Positions 34,422 through 44,297 of a stretch of DNA of 63,345 nt are shown here, piece after piece. Origin of the DNA: CBFFRJ01 sp965644225 (GTDB lineage Bacteria > Pseudomonadota > Gammaproteobacteria > Enterobacterales > Enterobacteriaceae). The stretch spans positions 1 to 63,345 of the forward strand of contig NZ_CBFFRJ010000010.1 of the NCBI RefSeq assembly GCF_965644225.1, in the 5' to 3' direction. The stretch's first letter is position 1, and the number at the start of each line of letters is the position of its first letter. Under the pieces are notes generated by a model. That model was not told where the DNA came from. It saw only the letters and a list, made by a program, of their open reading frames with translations, and searched no databases. Position numbers and translations under genes: made by a program.

Positions 34422-35185
34422 GCTTCCAGTAGCAGTAAATCCATCAACAGCACCAGATTCGATTCGAATGAGGTCACACCTGAGGCCTCGGCGGCGAAAT
34501 GGACGGCTTCGTCATACAGGGCGAAATGCAGGTCTGCCAGACCTGCCAGCGGGTTCGCCGACGCACGGGTAAAGGCAACGACCGTCATCCCGACATTTTG
34601 AGCAATACGGGCTTTATCGAGCACTTGTTCCGTTTCACCACTGCGCGAGACGGCAATAAACACCTGATAACGCGAGGCATTGCTGAGAAAAATATTGCGA
34701 CTGTCGCCGGGGCCGGAAATAAACGCCGTTTTGCCCAGCACCTGTAATTTCTTGGTGAGGTATTCGGCAAATATGTAGGAAAAGCCCGCGCCATAGAGAA
34801 AGAAGCTCTCCTTTTCCCGTAGCAAAGAGACAAAAGTCTGGCGTTTTTCTTCCGTCACCCACCGCAAAGTCTGCTGATAGTTGGCCACAAACTGAAGAAA
34901 CAGCTCGGGCATCGCGTGCTGTTCGGTGACGGGCTGTCCGGTGATATGCTGCGTCCCGCTCAGCAGCTGTTTACAATGCCAGATGAACTCACTGTAGCCG
35001 CTAAAGCCCAGCTTCTGACACAGCCGCATAATGGTGGCGGTAGAGACGAAAGTCGCTGTCGCCAGAGAGCGCACGGTGATATTACCCACCAGCAGCGGAT
35101 GCTCTGTCAGATGGGCAAGTACCCGGTATTCGGCCCGTGTGAGTGATTCGCCACGGGTCAGCAGGGGAGCGAGTCGGTTATCCAT
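34412..35185 (-). CDS. MurR/RpiR family transcriptional regulator
   Basis: This 257-residue protein has an N-terminal RpiR helix-turn-helix (about 1-75: TVRSLATATFVSTATIMRLCQKLGFSGYSEF) and a C-terminal SIS sugar-phosphate-binding domain (FLYGAGFSYIFAEYLTKKL, FIAVSRSGETEQVLDKARIA). RpiR relatives such as Bacillus GlvR control alpha-glucoside genes. Its start codon follows the sseA stop with no gap (TAAATG), and two genes further upstream lies an alpha-glucoside PTS operon on the same strand. It is likely the regulator of that operon; this is inference. It is absent between sseA and sseB in E. coli. Confidence 0.88.
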   Translation of the reverse strand: MDNRLAPLLTRGESLTRAEYRVLAHLTEHPLLVGNITVRSLATATFVSTATIMRLCQKLGFSGYSEFIWHCKQLLSGTQHITGQPVTEQHAMPELFLQFVANYQQTLRWVTEEKRQTFVSLLREKESFFLYGAGFSYIFAEYLTKKLQVLGKTAFISGPGDSRNIFLSNASRYQVFIAVSRSGETEQVLDKARIAQNVGMTVVAFTRASANPLAGLADLHFALYDEAVHFAAEASGVTSFESNLVLLMDLLLLEATG

Positions 35186-36028
35186 TTACGCCGGTTCGAC
35201 AGGCAGGTCGTCCCGGGCGCCCCATTCACTCCAGGATCCATCGTATAGCCTGACGTTTTCGCATCCGAGGGTAGCCAGCGCCAGAATAACCACGCAGGCG
35301 GTAACGCCGGAGCCGCAGCTGGCGATAATCGGCGCCTGCAAATCAACGCCCTGACGTTCAAAGATCTCCGCCAGTTCATCGGTGGTTTTCAGCTCGCCGT
35401 TTACCACCAGGTCGCCCCATGGGACGTTTCGCGCACCCGGAATATGGCCCCGTTTCAGACCTGCGCGTGGCTCAGCGGCCTCGCCCTTAAAGCGTAGAGC
35501 CGGGCGCGCATCAACGATTTGGGCAGTACCTTCATGGCTGACCAGCAGCACATCGGTCAGACGTTTGACCGTCGATGAGTCGAATTTCACCTCAAAATCA
35601 GACTCATCAGGTACAACTTCGCCCTGCTGGAGTGCGCGCTCATCGCGTTGCCAGCCTGCAAGACCTCCCGCCAGAATCGAGACGTTTTCGGCACCAAAAT
35701 AACGCAGCATCCACCAGGCGCGCGGTGCGGAGAAAAGGTTACCTTCGTCATACACCACCAGATGTTTATCCTGGCTGATGCCCAACTCACGCATGGCCAC
35801 GGCAAACGCCTCCGGGCGCGGCAGCATATGGGGCAGGCTTGAGGTGTGATCGGAAAGGGCTTCAATATCGAAAAAAACCGCGCCTGTAAGGTGCCCGGCA
35901 CGGTATTCGGCGGCGATATCGCGATCTTCCACGCCGGCCGGGGCCATGCGGGCATCGATGATTTGCACGTGCGGATCATCGATGTGTTCAGTCAGCCAGT
36001 CGGCTGAGACAAAATAAGAGGTGGACAT
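35186..36028 (-). CDS. sseA: 3-mercaptopyruvate sulfurtransferase SseA
   Basis: SseA transfers sulfur from 3-mercaptopyruvate to thiols or cyanide. It has two rhodanese domains; the catalytic cysteine lies in CGSGVT of the second. The ATG at 36028 (MSTSYFVSADW) follows GGAGG and gives 280 residues, near the E. coli length. An ATG 27 bases earlier is open but lacks spacing. Sequence conservation is high (ALSDHTSSLPHMLPRPEAFAVAMRELG). It sits between the GH4 gene (96 bases upstream) and the RpiR gene (0 bases downstream), all on one strand. Confidence 0.95.
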   Translation of the reverse strand: MSTSYFVSADWLTEHIDDPHVQIIDARMAPAGVEDRDIAAEYRAGHLTGAVFFDIEALSDHTSSLPHMLPRPEAFAVAMRELGISQDKHLVVYDEGNLFSAPRAWWMLRYFGAENVSILAGGLAGWQRDERALQQGEVVPDESDFEVKFDSSTVKRLTDVLLVSHEGTAQIVDARPALRFKGEAAEPRAGLKRGHIPGARNVPWGDLVVNGELKTTDELAEIFERQGVDLQAPIIASCGSGVTACVVILALATLGCENVRLYDGSWSEWGARDDLPVEPA

Positions 36029-36123
36029 GGATGGTTGCCTCCGGGTCATCAACAATAACCTGAATTGTTAACGTTTTTTCCTGAGCCGACAAGCAACCAT
36101 CGCAAAAGGCGCGATTTTCCTCG

Positions 36124-37494
36124 TTATTTTTGTACCGCTTTGCCGCTTTCCCAGGCTTTTTGCAGCGCAGGCCAGTAATCGCGGTTAGCCTCAATCATCT
36201 CGTCAAGAATGGCTTTGGCATGCTGCATGGAAGGCACCGTGCGGTTGAGGGTAAAGGCCTGCAATGCTTTTTCATAACTGCCTTCGATGGTGGCTTCCAC
36301 CAGCAGTTGCTCCGAGGCCAGCTGTTGCATCAGCAGCGTCTGGTGGAACAACGGCACGGAACCCATGCGCACCGGCTCCGCCCCTTCGGCGGTGATGTAA
36401 GCCGGAACCTCAACCATCGCATCGTACGGCAGGTTGGCTATAGCCCCTTTATTTTCGACAATCACCAGATGGCGCTGGCGCAAATCGAAGGCCAGAGAAC
36501 GCGCTACATCAACAATAAACTCACCGTGAACGCCGACGTGGAATGCGTCCGATAACACTCCGGTCCGTCGGTAGGCTTCGGCGGCGGCAAACAGTTTTTT
36601 CTCGCGGCCATTCATCACTTCATTGGCCCGGGTGTAATTGGGATCCTGATGTTCCACTATCTCGTTGGGCATCAGGTAGTACTGTAAATAGGGATTCGGC
36701 AGGTAGTCCGGGAAGTTATCCATCACCGGTTTAATGTTGCGCCAGGTTTTTACCCAGGAGGGATCTGAATGCTGAGGATCGGTTTGCGCTGCGTCTTCGG
36801 TCAGCAGGCCGAAGCGGGCAATATGCTCACGCAGTTGCGGCAATTTGTCTTCGCCATTGACCAGCACGCGGGTAAACCAGCCGAAGTGGTTAAGGCCAAA
36901 ATAATCCACTTCCAGCTTATGACGATCAACGCCAAGCACCGCCCCCATATTACGCATCGCGGCAACCGGCATATCGCAAATGTTCAGTACCCGTGCTTCA
37001 GGCCGCAGGCGGCGTACGCCCTCGGCAACAATCGCGGCCGGGTTGGAGTAGTTCACAATCCAGGCTTTTTCATCGGCATAACGATCGACATAATCGATCA
37101 GCTCCACCATCGGTAAAATAGTGCGCAGCCCGTAAGCCAGCCCACCTGGGCCGCAGGTCTCCTGGCCGACGACGCCGTGACGCAGAGGAATTTTTTCATC
37201 CAGCTCACGCATTTTGTACTGGCCGACACGCATCTGGGCAAAGACAAAATTTGCGCCGCTAAAGGCTGTCTCCGGGTCCGTGGTGACGGTGAATTTGATG
37301 CTCTGGCTATGGTCACGCAGTACTTTTTCCACTACCGGCGCGATGGTGTTCTGCCGGGCTTCATCAATATCGTAGAGGCGAATTTCCGCCAGTGGGAATT
37401 GCGCCAGTTGTACCATCAGGCTTTTCACAATGCCTGGCGTATAAGTGCTGCCGCCACCGGCAATAGAGAGAATAAACGGGGGGGTAAACATCAT
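36124..37494 (-). CDS. GH4 6-phospho-alpha-glucosidase
   Basis: This is a family-4 glycosidase of 456 residues, which uses NAD and a divalent metal. The N-terminal NAD-binding motif is AGGGSTYTPG. The metal region reads NICDMP; the CDMP form marks 6-phospho-alpha-glucosidases (GlvA, MalH, AglB), whereas 6-phospho-beta-glucosidases have CN(V/N)P. The GLNHFGW histidine and QETCGPGG are present. It would hydrolyse maltose-6'-phosphate or phosphorylated sucrose isomers delivered by the adjacent PTS permease. AAGGAG precedes the ATG, 9 bases after the PTS gene stop. It is clearly diverged from E. coli GlvA, so the exact substrate is open. Confidence 0.88.
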   Translation of the reverse strand: MMFTPPFILSIAGGGSTYTPGIVKSLMVQLAQFPLAEIRLYDIDEARQNTIAPVVEKVLRDHSQSIKFTVTTDPETAFSGANFVFAQMRVGQYKMRELDEKIPLRHGVVGQETCGPGGLAYGLRTILPMVELIDYVDRYADEKAWIVNYSNPAAIVAEGVRRLRPEARVLNICDMPVAAMRNMGAVLGVDRHKLEVDYFGLNHFGWFTRVLVNGEDKLPQLREHIARFGLLTEDAAQTDPQHSDPSWVKTWRNIKPVMDNFPDYLPNPYLQYYLMPNEIVEHQDPNYTRANEVMNGREKKLFAAAEAYRRTGVLSDAFHVGVHGEFIVDVARSLAFDLRQRHLVIVENKGAIANLPYDAMVEVPAYITAEGAEPVRMGSVPLFHQTLLMQQLASEQLLVEATIEGSYEKALQAFTLNRTVPSMQHAKAILDEMIEANRDYWPALQKAWESGKAVQK

Positions 37495-37503
37495 CAGTCT
37501 CCT

Positions 37504-39048
37504 TTAGAGAAACAGCTCAACAGCTTCTCGCATTTTTTTGACATGCAGCCCGTAGACCACCTGAACGTTATTGCCTTGTTTGATGACCGCTTTTGCCCCC
37601 GTCGCTTTCAGCCGGGGTTCGTCGAGGGCGGCAACATCTTTCACCGTCACACGTAAGCGGGTGTAGCAGTTATCCACGACCTCAATATTGGCGCGGCCGC
37701 CAAGCCCTTCGATAATCGCCTCGCCCAGCCCGTCGTTGTTACCTTTAGCCTGGTAATCCTGCTTGCTGTACAGACGTGTCTCCTCCTCGGCGTCTTCCCG
37801 GCCAGGCGTTTTCATATCAAAACGCAGGATCAGGAAACGGAAGATAACGAAGTAGAGGGCGAACATTATCAGCCCAACCAGGATGTACATCGGCCAGTTG
37901 GATTTTTCAGTCCCTAACGGCAGGTTATAGAGAATGAAATCGATAACGCCGTTGGCGCCAATCGCATGAACGCCAAACAGGTAGAACAGCATCATCCCGA
38001 TGCCTGTCAGTATGGCGTGCACCACAAACAGCAGGGGAGCGACGAAAAGGAACGAGAACTCGATAGGTTCGGTGACGCCGACCAGAATCGAGGTCAGAGC
38101 GGCGGGGATTAAAATGGCTTTCGCCGCGGCTTTACGCTCGGGTTTAGCGGTTAAATACATCGCCAGTGCGGCGGCGGGCAGGCCAAACATTTTGCTGATG
38201 CCGCGCGCGTCCCAGACCACGGTATTGCTAAGTTGTTTCACCTGCGGACAGGCCATTTCCGCAAAGTAAATATTGCGTGCGCCCTGATACAGAGAGCCAC
38301 AGACCTCCTGGGTGCCACCCAGCTCGGTATAGAGAAACGGCGTGTAGACCAGATGGTGCAAGCCGGTGGGAACCAGAATGCGTTCCAGGAAGCCATAAAC
38401 GGCGACCCCAAACGGTCCGGCGCCTTTGATAGCCATAGCCAGCGTACTGATACCCTGCTGAGCGAAGGGCCACAGCTCGCTCATGATGACGCCAAGCGCC
38501 ATCGAGACCGGCAACATAATAATCGCGACAAAACAGTGGCCTGAATAAATAGCCATCGCCCCGGAAAACTGCACCCCGGAGTATTTGTTGTAAAAGTAGC
38601 CGGCAAGGGCACCGGTAAGGATCCCGGCAAAGACGCCCATCTCAAGAACCTGCACGCCCAGCACCATACTTTGCCCGGCGGCTTTCATTCCGGCCGCAGG
38701 CGCCAGCGCGCCTTGCAATTGCAGGGTCACGTTCATGGCATTGATAAACACGATAAAGGTCACCAGGCCTATCAGCGCGGCGTAGCCTTTATCGCGCGCG
38801 GCCAGGCCAATGGGGATGCCCACGGCAAAGACCAGCGCCAGGTTTGCCAGTACCGAGACGGCGGATTTGGCAATAAGCTGACCGCTGTTTTGAATCACGG
38901 GATGGCCCAGAAACGGCAGGTATTCCGCCAGATTGCCATTACCGAGAATATTACCGACGGCGATAAACAAGCCGACGATCGGTAAAATCAATACCGGACC
39001 AAAGAGGGACTTTCCGAAATTTTGTAGGGCATTAACGGCTCTGCTCAT
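37504..39048 (-). CDS. PTS alpha-glucoside IICB permease
   Basis: This 514-residue membrane protein has about ten hydrophobic segments forming the IIC domain of the glucose/maltose family (VPTGLHHLVYTPFLY, GVTEPIEFSFLFVAP), a linker, and a C-terminal IIB domain with the phosphocysteine motif VDNCYTRLRV near 455. No IIA domain is encoded here, so it probably uses the glucose IIA (Crr) protein, as AglA, MalX and GlvCB do. Together with the GH4 gene it forms an alpha-glucoside uptake unit. The TTG-rich upstream region contains a palindrome that may be an operator. Confidence 0.9.
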   Translation of the reverse strand: MSRAVNALQNFGKSLFGPVLILPIVGLFIAVGNILGNGNLAEYLPFLGHPVIQNSGQLIAKSAVSVLANLALVFAVGIPIGLAARDKGYAALIGLVTFIVFINAMNVTLQLQGALAPAAGMKAAGQSMVLGVQVLEMGVFAGILTGALAGYFYNKYSGVQFSGAMAIYSGHCFVAIIMLPVSMALGVIMSELWPFAQQGISTLAMAIKGAGPFGVAVYGFLERILVPTGLHHLVYTPFLYTELGGTQEVCGSLYQGARNIYFAEMACPQVKQLSNTVVWDARGISKMFGLPAAALAMYLTAKPERKAAAKAILIPAALTSILVGVTEPIEFSFLFVAPLLFVVHAILTGIGMMLFYLFGVHAIGANGVIDFILYNLPLGTEKSNWPMYILVGLIMFALYFVIFRFLILRFDMKTPGREDAEEETRLYSKQDYQAKGNNDGLGEAIIEGLGGRANIEVVDNCYTRLRVTVKDVAALDEPRLKATGAKAVIKQGNNVQVVYGLHVKKMREAVELFL

Positions 39049-39135
39049 AACGTTCTCTCTTATATGAACCGTGCAACAGACTGCAAAGTATAGGTAACGT
39101 TAGCAGTTGAGAACCGTGATAATCCATCTATCTTA

Positions 39136-39150
39136 TTGTTTTAAAAACAA
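39136..39150. promoter_or_regulatory. Palindrome upstream of the PTS gene
   Basis: TTGTTTT-A-AAAACAA is a perfect 7-1-7 inverted repeat in the 265-base divergent gap between the PTS gene and yfhM. A -10-like TATACT reads toward the PTS gene at 39088-39093. The palindrome may be the RpiR-family operator; only position supports this. The rest of the gap also holds a GTAAC-AT-GTAAC tandem at about 39163-39174. Confidence 0.35.
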
Positions 39151-39313
39151 ATGACTTTAAAGGTAACATGTAACCTTAGACCCTGTGATCCCGGTAACAC
39201 TGACGACTGTCAGGATCTGTTTTCCAGAATTGGGGTGCTGTTTGTAATTGGCAAAGTCACGCATAATACTTACGGATATTTACTTAACAGGCTTGCAGGG
39301 CCAGGGATAAAGG

Positions 39314-42300
39314 ATGACAAGGTTACATTCAGCGGTAATAGCCATAACGCTCCTGATGACATTTATTGTCGCAGGTTGTGATAACAATGATAAACCGCAG
39401 GATGCGCCGTCAGCCCCTGCATCCACCGCCACCGCCGCCGAAACGACGGTGCAACAGACAGCGGAAAAACCGCAGGCCGTCACTGTCGATGCGGAAAAAC
39501 GCAGGCAACTGGCTGCAAGTAGCGAAGGCAAGCCGCTTACGCTGGTCGATATGTCGGAAGTCCAGCTTGATGGCGCTGCGGCGCTGACGTTGACCTTCTC
39601 TGTTCCCCTTAATCCTGAACAAAATTTTGCTGAGACAGTCCACGTCGTGGACAAGAAAAAAGGCAAAGTTGATGGTGCCTGGGAGCTGTCCTCCAGTCTG
39701 AAAGAGCTGCGTTTGCGCCACCTGGAGCCGAACCGGGAACTGCTGGTTTCGGTGGATAGCGGCTTGCAGGCTATCAACAAGGCGACCTTTGGCGCCAGTT
39801 ATGAAAAAACACTGACTACCCGCGATATTCAGCCGACCGTCGGTTTCGCCAGTCGTGGTTCGCTGCTGCCTGGCAAGGTGGTGGAAGGGCTGCCCGTTAT
39901 GGCGCTGAACGTGGACAATATCGACGTCAATTTTTACCGGGTGAAGCCGGAATCCCTTGCCGCTTTTGTCAGCCAGTGGGAGTACCGTAATTCACTGACC
40001 AACTGGGAATCCGAGAATTTACTGAAGATGGTCGACCTGGTGTACACCGGGCGCTTTGACCTCAACCCGGCACGTAACACCCGGGAAAAACTGCTGTTGC
40101 CGCTCAAAGAGATCAAGCCATTGCAGCAGGCAGGCGTTTACGTCGCGGTGATGAATCAGGCCGGGCATTACAACTACAGCAATGCCGCCACGCTGTTTAC
40201 TCTTAGCAACATCGGCGTCTCGGTTCATCGCTATCATAACCGCCTGGATATCTTCACCCAGAGCCTGGAGAACGGTGGCGCGCTTTCAGGCAACGAGATT
40301 GTCCTGCTTAATGATAAAGGTCAGACGCTGGCGCAGGGCACCAGCGACGCCCAGGGTCATACCACGCTGAGTACTGACAAAGAGGCCGTGTTGTTGCTGG
40401 CGCGTAAAGAAGGGGAAACGACGCTGCTGGATCTCCGGCTCCCGGCGCTGGATCTGGCTGAGTTCTCTATCGCCGGGGAACCGGGTTACAGCAAGCAATT
40501 CTTTATGTTTGGCCCCCGTGATCTGTACCGGCCTGGCGAAACGGTGATCCTCAATGGTCTGCTGCGTGATGCTGACGGCAAGCCACTCGCCGATCAGCCC
40601 GTTAAACTGGAGGTAGTGAAACCTGACGGTCAGGTGGTGCGTACGGTGGTCAGCCAGCCTGAAAACGGCCTCTACCGCTTTAACTGGGCGCTGGATGCCA
40701 GTGCGCAAACCGGCACCTGGGCGATCCGCGCCAATACCGGGGATAACCTGTTACGTCGCTGGTCTTTCCAGGTCGAAGACTTTATGCCGGAACGCATGGG
40801 GTTAAATATCACCGCGCAACAGGTGCCGCTTTCGCTGGCGGACAACATCAACTTTGAGGTGACAGGGTACTATCTGTACGGTGCCCCTGCCGACGGTAAC
40901 AGCCTGCAAGGACAGCTCTTTTTACGCCCGCTGCGCGAGGCGGTGAAAGCGCTACCGGGCTTTCAGTTTGGCGATATTGCCGAAGAGAACCAGAGCCGTA
41001 GCCTGGACGAAGTGCAGATCAAACTGGATGAAAAAGGCTATGGTCAGGTGAGTACGACCAGCCAGTGGAAAGAGTTGCACTCACCGCTACAGGTCATTTT
41101 ACAGGCCAGCTTGCTTGAGTCAGGCGGTCGTCCTGTCACGCGGCGCGCGGAACAACCGCTGTGGCCTGCGTCTTCGCTGCCGGGCATTCGTCCGCAGTTT
41201 GCCGCGAAAGCGGTTTATGACTATCGCACTGACACCACGGTCAACCAGCCGATTGTCGATGAAAACAGCCTCGCCGGGTTTGATATTGTTTATGCCTCTG
41301 CGGACGGGGAGAAAAAAGCGGTAACCGGCCTTCAGGTGCGCCTTATTCGCGAGCGCCGCGACTACTACTGGAACTGGTCTGAGGGCGAGGGCTGGCAGTC
41401 GCAGTTCGATCAAAAGGATCTGGTTGAAGCGGAGCAATCCCTCGATCTGGACGCCGGGGAAACCGGTAAAGTAAGTTTCCCGGTGGATTGGGGTTCATAT
41501 CGTCTGGAAGTGAAAGCAGCGGACGGTAGTGTCAGTAGCGTGCGTTTCTGGGCCGGGTATAGCTGGCAGGATAACAGCGATGGTGCAGGGGCTGTCCGCC
41601 CGGATCGCGTAACCATGAAACTCGATAAGCCCGCTTATCAGCCTGGCGACACCATTAATCTGCATCTGACGGCACCCGCGGCAGGTAAAGGCTACGCCAT
41701 GATTGAGTCCAGCGAAGGGCCGTTATGGTGGCAAGAAATTGATGTTCCTGAAGGTGGACTTGATATTGCGATCCCCGTCGATCGGCAATGGCGTCGTCAC
41801 GATCTTTACCTGAGCACCCTGGTGGTGCGGCCTGGGGATAAATCAAAATCAGCCACGCCAAAGCGTGCGGTTGGACTGCTGCATTTACCGATGGCGGACG
41901 AAAATCGTCGCCTCGATATTGCGCTTGAAACCCCGCAGAAAATGCGTCCGAATCAGCCACTGGTCGTCAAGGTCAAAGCCAGCCTGAAAGAGGGTAAGGC
42001 GCCGAAGCAGGTTAATGTGCTGATTTCTGCCGTCGACAGCGGGGTGCTCAATATCACCGATTATGTCACGCCGGATCCGTGGAAGGGCTTTTTCGGCCAG
42101 AAACGCTATGGCGCGGATATCTATGATATTTACGGCCAGGTGATTGAAGGGCAAGGACGGCCTGGCGTATTGCGCTTTGGCGGCGACGGCGACGAACTCA
42201 ATCGTGGCGGTAAACCGCCGGTGAATCACGTCACCATTGTGGCCCAGCAGGCGCAACCCGTTACCCTTGATGAAAATGGTGAAGGAACCGTCACGCTGCC

Positions 42301-44296
42301 CGTGGGGGATTTCAACGGTGAACTGCGGGTGATGGCGCAGGCCTGGACCACGGAAGATTTCGGCAGTAGTGAAAGCAAAGTGGTGGTCGCAGCACCTGTT
42401 ATCGCTGAGCTGAATATGCCGCGCTTCCTCGCTGGCGGCGACACTTCACGCCTGACTATGGATATCACTAACCTGACCGATCAACCGCAACATTTACAGG
42501 TGGCCGTTGCAGCCAGCGGGCTGCTTTCGCTGCAAAGCGAGCAGCCCAAACCCTTGTCGATTGAGCCGGGAGTCAGGACCACGCTGTTTATCCCGGTGCG
42601 CGCCGGGGAGGGCTATGGCGACGGGGAAATCAGCGTTGATATTTCGGGTCTGACGCTACCTGGCGAGACTTTCGCGCCACAGCATAAGCAATGGAAAATC
42701 GGCGTCCGTCCGGCCTGGCCTGCGCAGGTCATCAGCAGCAATCAGATGCTCTCGCCCGGTGAAGTCTGGCATGTGCATGAGCAGCATCTTTTACATATCT
42801 CGCCCGCCACCTTACAGGGGCAACTGCTGCTTAGCGGTCGTCCTTCGCTGAATATTGCCCGGTATATCCAGGAGCTCAGGGCATACCCCTATGGTTGCCT
42901 GGAACAAACGGCCAGCGGTCTGTTCCCTTCTCTGTACACCAACGCCGCTCAGCTCAGGGCGCTGGGTATCAAAGGCGACAGCGATGAACAACGGCGGGCA
43001 GCGGTGGATGTCGGCATCTCAAGACTGCTGCAAATGCAGCGCGATGATGGCGGTTTCGCCTTATGGGATAAAAGCGGTCCCGAGGAGTACTGGTTAACCG
43101 CCTATGTGACCGATTTCCTGCTACGCGCCAGTGAACAGGGCTACAGCGTGCCGGTTGAGGCGCTGAACAATGCCAGCAACCGTTTACTGCGCTACCTGCA
43201 GGATCCGGCGGCAATAGCGGTACGTTACAGCGATGATATCGCGGCGACCCGATTTGCCACCCAAAGCTATGCCGCGCTGGTGCTGGCGCGTCAGCAAAAA
43301 GCGCCATTAGGCGCGCTGCGTGAACTCTGGCAGCGTAATAGCCAGGCGAAATCCGGGCTGCCGTTACTGCAGCTGGGCGTGGCCCTTAAGTTAATGGGCG
43401 ATGCGCCGCGCAGCGAACAGGCCATGGCCCAGGCGCTGCTCACCAAACGCGCGTCATCTCAACGCTGGATGGGAGATTATGGTAGCGAATTGCGTGATAA
43501 CGCCCTGATGCTGGCACTGCTTGAGGAAAATAACCTGTTGCCGGATGCGCAAAACAATCTGTTAATCACCCTGTCGGAGCAGGTCTACGGGCAGCGCTGG
43601 CTCTCCACGCAGGAAACGAATGCTCTGTTCCTGGCCGGGCGTCATGTGCAGAACTTAACGGGCAACTGGCGGGCGCAGACCACGCTCAATGCAGAAGCAC
43701 TTGCCGGAGATAAAGCGCAAACGCATGGGTTAAATGGCGATCAAATTGCTGCCCTGCAGGTGACCAACAGCGGTGAAAATCCGCTGTGGCTGCGTCTGGA
43801 CAGCACCGGTTATCCGGATAATGCCCCGGCTCCAGCCAGTAACGTGTTGAACATCAGGCGTCATATTATGGACACCGACGGCCACACGAAAGCGCTGGAT
43901 GCCCTGAATAGCGGCGAACTGGTGCTGGTGTGGCTGGAAGTCAGCGCCACACAGAATGTGCCGGATGCGCTGGTCGTGGATCTGCTGCCTGCCGGGCTGG
44001 AACTGGAAAACCAGAATCTGGCAAGCTCCAGCGCCAGCCTCACTGACAGCGCCAGTGAAGTACAGGAGCTGGTCAATCGCATGCAGCAGGCCGACATTCA
44101 GCATATGGAGTTCCGGGATGACCGCTTTGTCGCCGCCGTGGTGGTCAACGAGGGGCAACCAGTTACCCTGATTTATCTGGCGCGAGCGGTCACGCCAGGC
44201 ACCTATCAGCTGCCGATGCCGCAGGTGGAATCGATGTATGTTCCCCAGTGGCGGGCTTTGGGCGCGGCGAATGGTCCGGTAATTGTTCGCCCGTAA
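39314..44296 (+). CDS. yfhM: Bacterial alpha-2-macroglobulin YfhM
   Basis: YfhM is a periplasmic protease trap of 1660 residues. The signal peptide ends in the lipobox V-A-G-C with Cys22. The next residue is Asp, a +2 signal that keeps the lipoprotein in the inner membrane. The thioester motif YGCLEQ is intact with Cys1195. Macroglobulin repeats, the bait-type region and the C-terminal receptor-like domain are all represented, and the length agrees with E. coli (1653). It is followed directly by pbpC, which makes peptidoglycan, a conserved pairing suggesting defence and repair of a breached envelope. Confidence 0.95.
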   Translation: MTRLHSAVIAITLLMTFIVAGCDNNDKPQDAPSAPASTATAAETTVQQTAEKPQAVTVDAEKRRQLAASSEGKPLTLVDMSEVQLDGAAALTLTFSVPLNPEQNFAETVHVVDKKKGKVDGAWELSSSLKELRLRHLEPNRELLVSVDSGLQAINKATFGASYEKTLTTRDIQPTVGFASRGSLLPGKVVEGLPVMALNVDNIDVNFYRVKPESLAAFVSQWEYRNSLTNWESENLLKMVDLVYTGRFDLNPARNTREKLLLPLKEIKPLQQAGVYVAVMNQAGHYNYSNAATLFTLSNIGVSVHRYHNRLDIFTQSLENGGALSGNEIVLLNDKGQTLAQGTSDAQGHTTLSTDKEAVLLLARKEGETTLLDLRLPALDLAEFSIAGEPGYSKQFFMFGPRDLYRPGETVILNGLLRDADGKPLADQPVKLEVVKPDGQVVRTVVSQPENGLYRFNWALDASAQTGTWAIRANTGDNLLRRWSFQVEDFMPERMGLNITAQQVPLSLADNINFEVTGYYLYGAPADGNSLQGQLFLRPLREAVKALPGFQFGDIAEENQSRSLDEVQIKLDEKGYGQVSTTSQWKELHSPLQVILQASLLESGGRPVTRRAEQPLWPASSLPGIRPQFAAKAVYDYRTDTTVNQPIVDENSLAGFDIVYASADGEKKAVTGLQVRLIRERRDYYWNWSEGEGWQSQFDQKDLVEAEQSLDLDAGETGKVSFPVDWGSYRLEVKAADGSVSSVRFWAGYSWQDNSDGAGAVRPDRVTMKLDKPAYQPGDTINLHLTAPAAGKGYAMIESSEGPLWWQEIDVPEGGLDIAIPVDRQWRRHDLYLSTLVVRPGDKSKSATPKRAVGLLHLPMADENRRLDIALETPQKMRPNQPLVVKVKASLKEGKAPKQVNVLISAVDSGVLNITDYVTPDPWKGFFGQKRYGADIYDIYGQVIEGQGRPGVLRFGGDGDELNRGGKPPVNHVTIVAQQAQPVTLDENGEGTVTLPVGDFNGELRVMAQAWTTEDFGSSESKVVVAAPVIAELNMPRFLAGGDTSRLTMDITNLTDQPQHLQVAVAASGLLSLQSEQPKPLSIEPGVRTTLFIPVRAGEGYGDGEISVDISGLTLPGETFAPQHKQWKIGVRPAWPAQVISSNQMLSPGEVWHVHEQHLLHISPATLQGQLLLSGRPSLNIARYIQELRAYPYGCLEQTASGLFPSLYTNAAQLRALGIKGDSDEQRRAAVDVGISRLLQMQRDDGGFALWDKSGPEEYWLTAYVTDFLLRASEQGYSVPVEALNNASNRLLRYLQDPAAIAVRYSDDIAATRFATQSYAALVLARQQKAPLGALRELWQRNSQAKSGLPLLQLGVALKLMGDAPRSEQAMAQALLTKRASSQRWMGDYGSELRDNALMLALLEENNLLPDAQNNLLITLSEQVYGQRWLSTQETNALFLAGRHVQNLTGNWRAQTTLNAEALAGDKAQTHGLNGDQIAALQVTNSGENPLWLRLDSTGYPDNAPAPASNVLNIRRHIMDTDGHTKALDALNSGELVLVWLEVSATQNVPDALVVDLLPAGLELENQNLASSSASLTDSASEVQELVNRMQQADIQHMEFRDDRFVAAVVVNEGQPVTLIYLARAVTPGTYQLPMPQVESMYVPQWRALGAANGPVIVRP

Positions 44297-44297
44297 A

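Noticed and set aside
34399..36123. RyfA small RNA expected near sseA and sseB in E. coli
   Set aside because: The sseA-sseB interval here is filled by the RpiR-family gene and no RyfA-like sequence was recognised.
44283..44297. TTG start for pbpC inside yfhM
   Set aside because: An ATG at 44298, one base after the yfhM stop, gives a normal basic N-terminus and membrane anchor.
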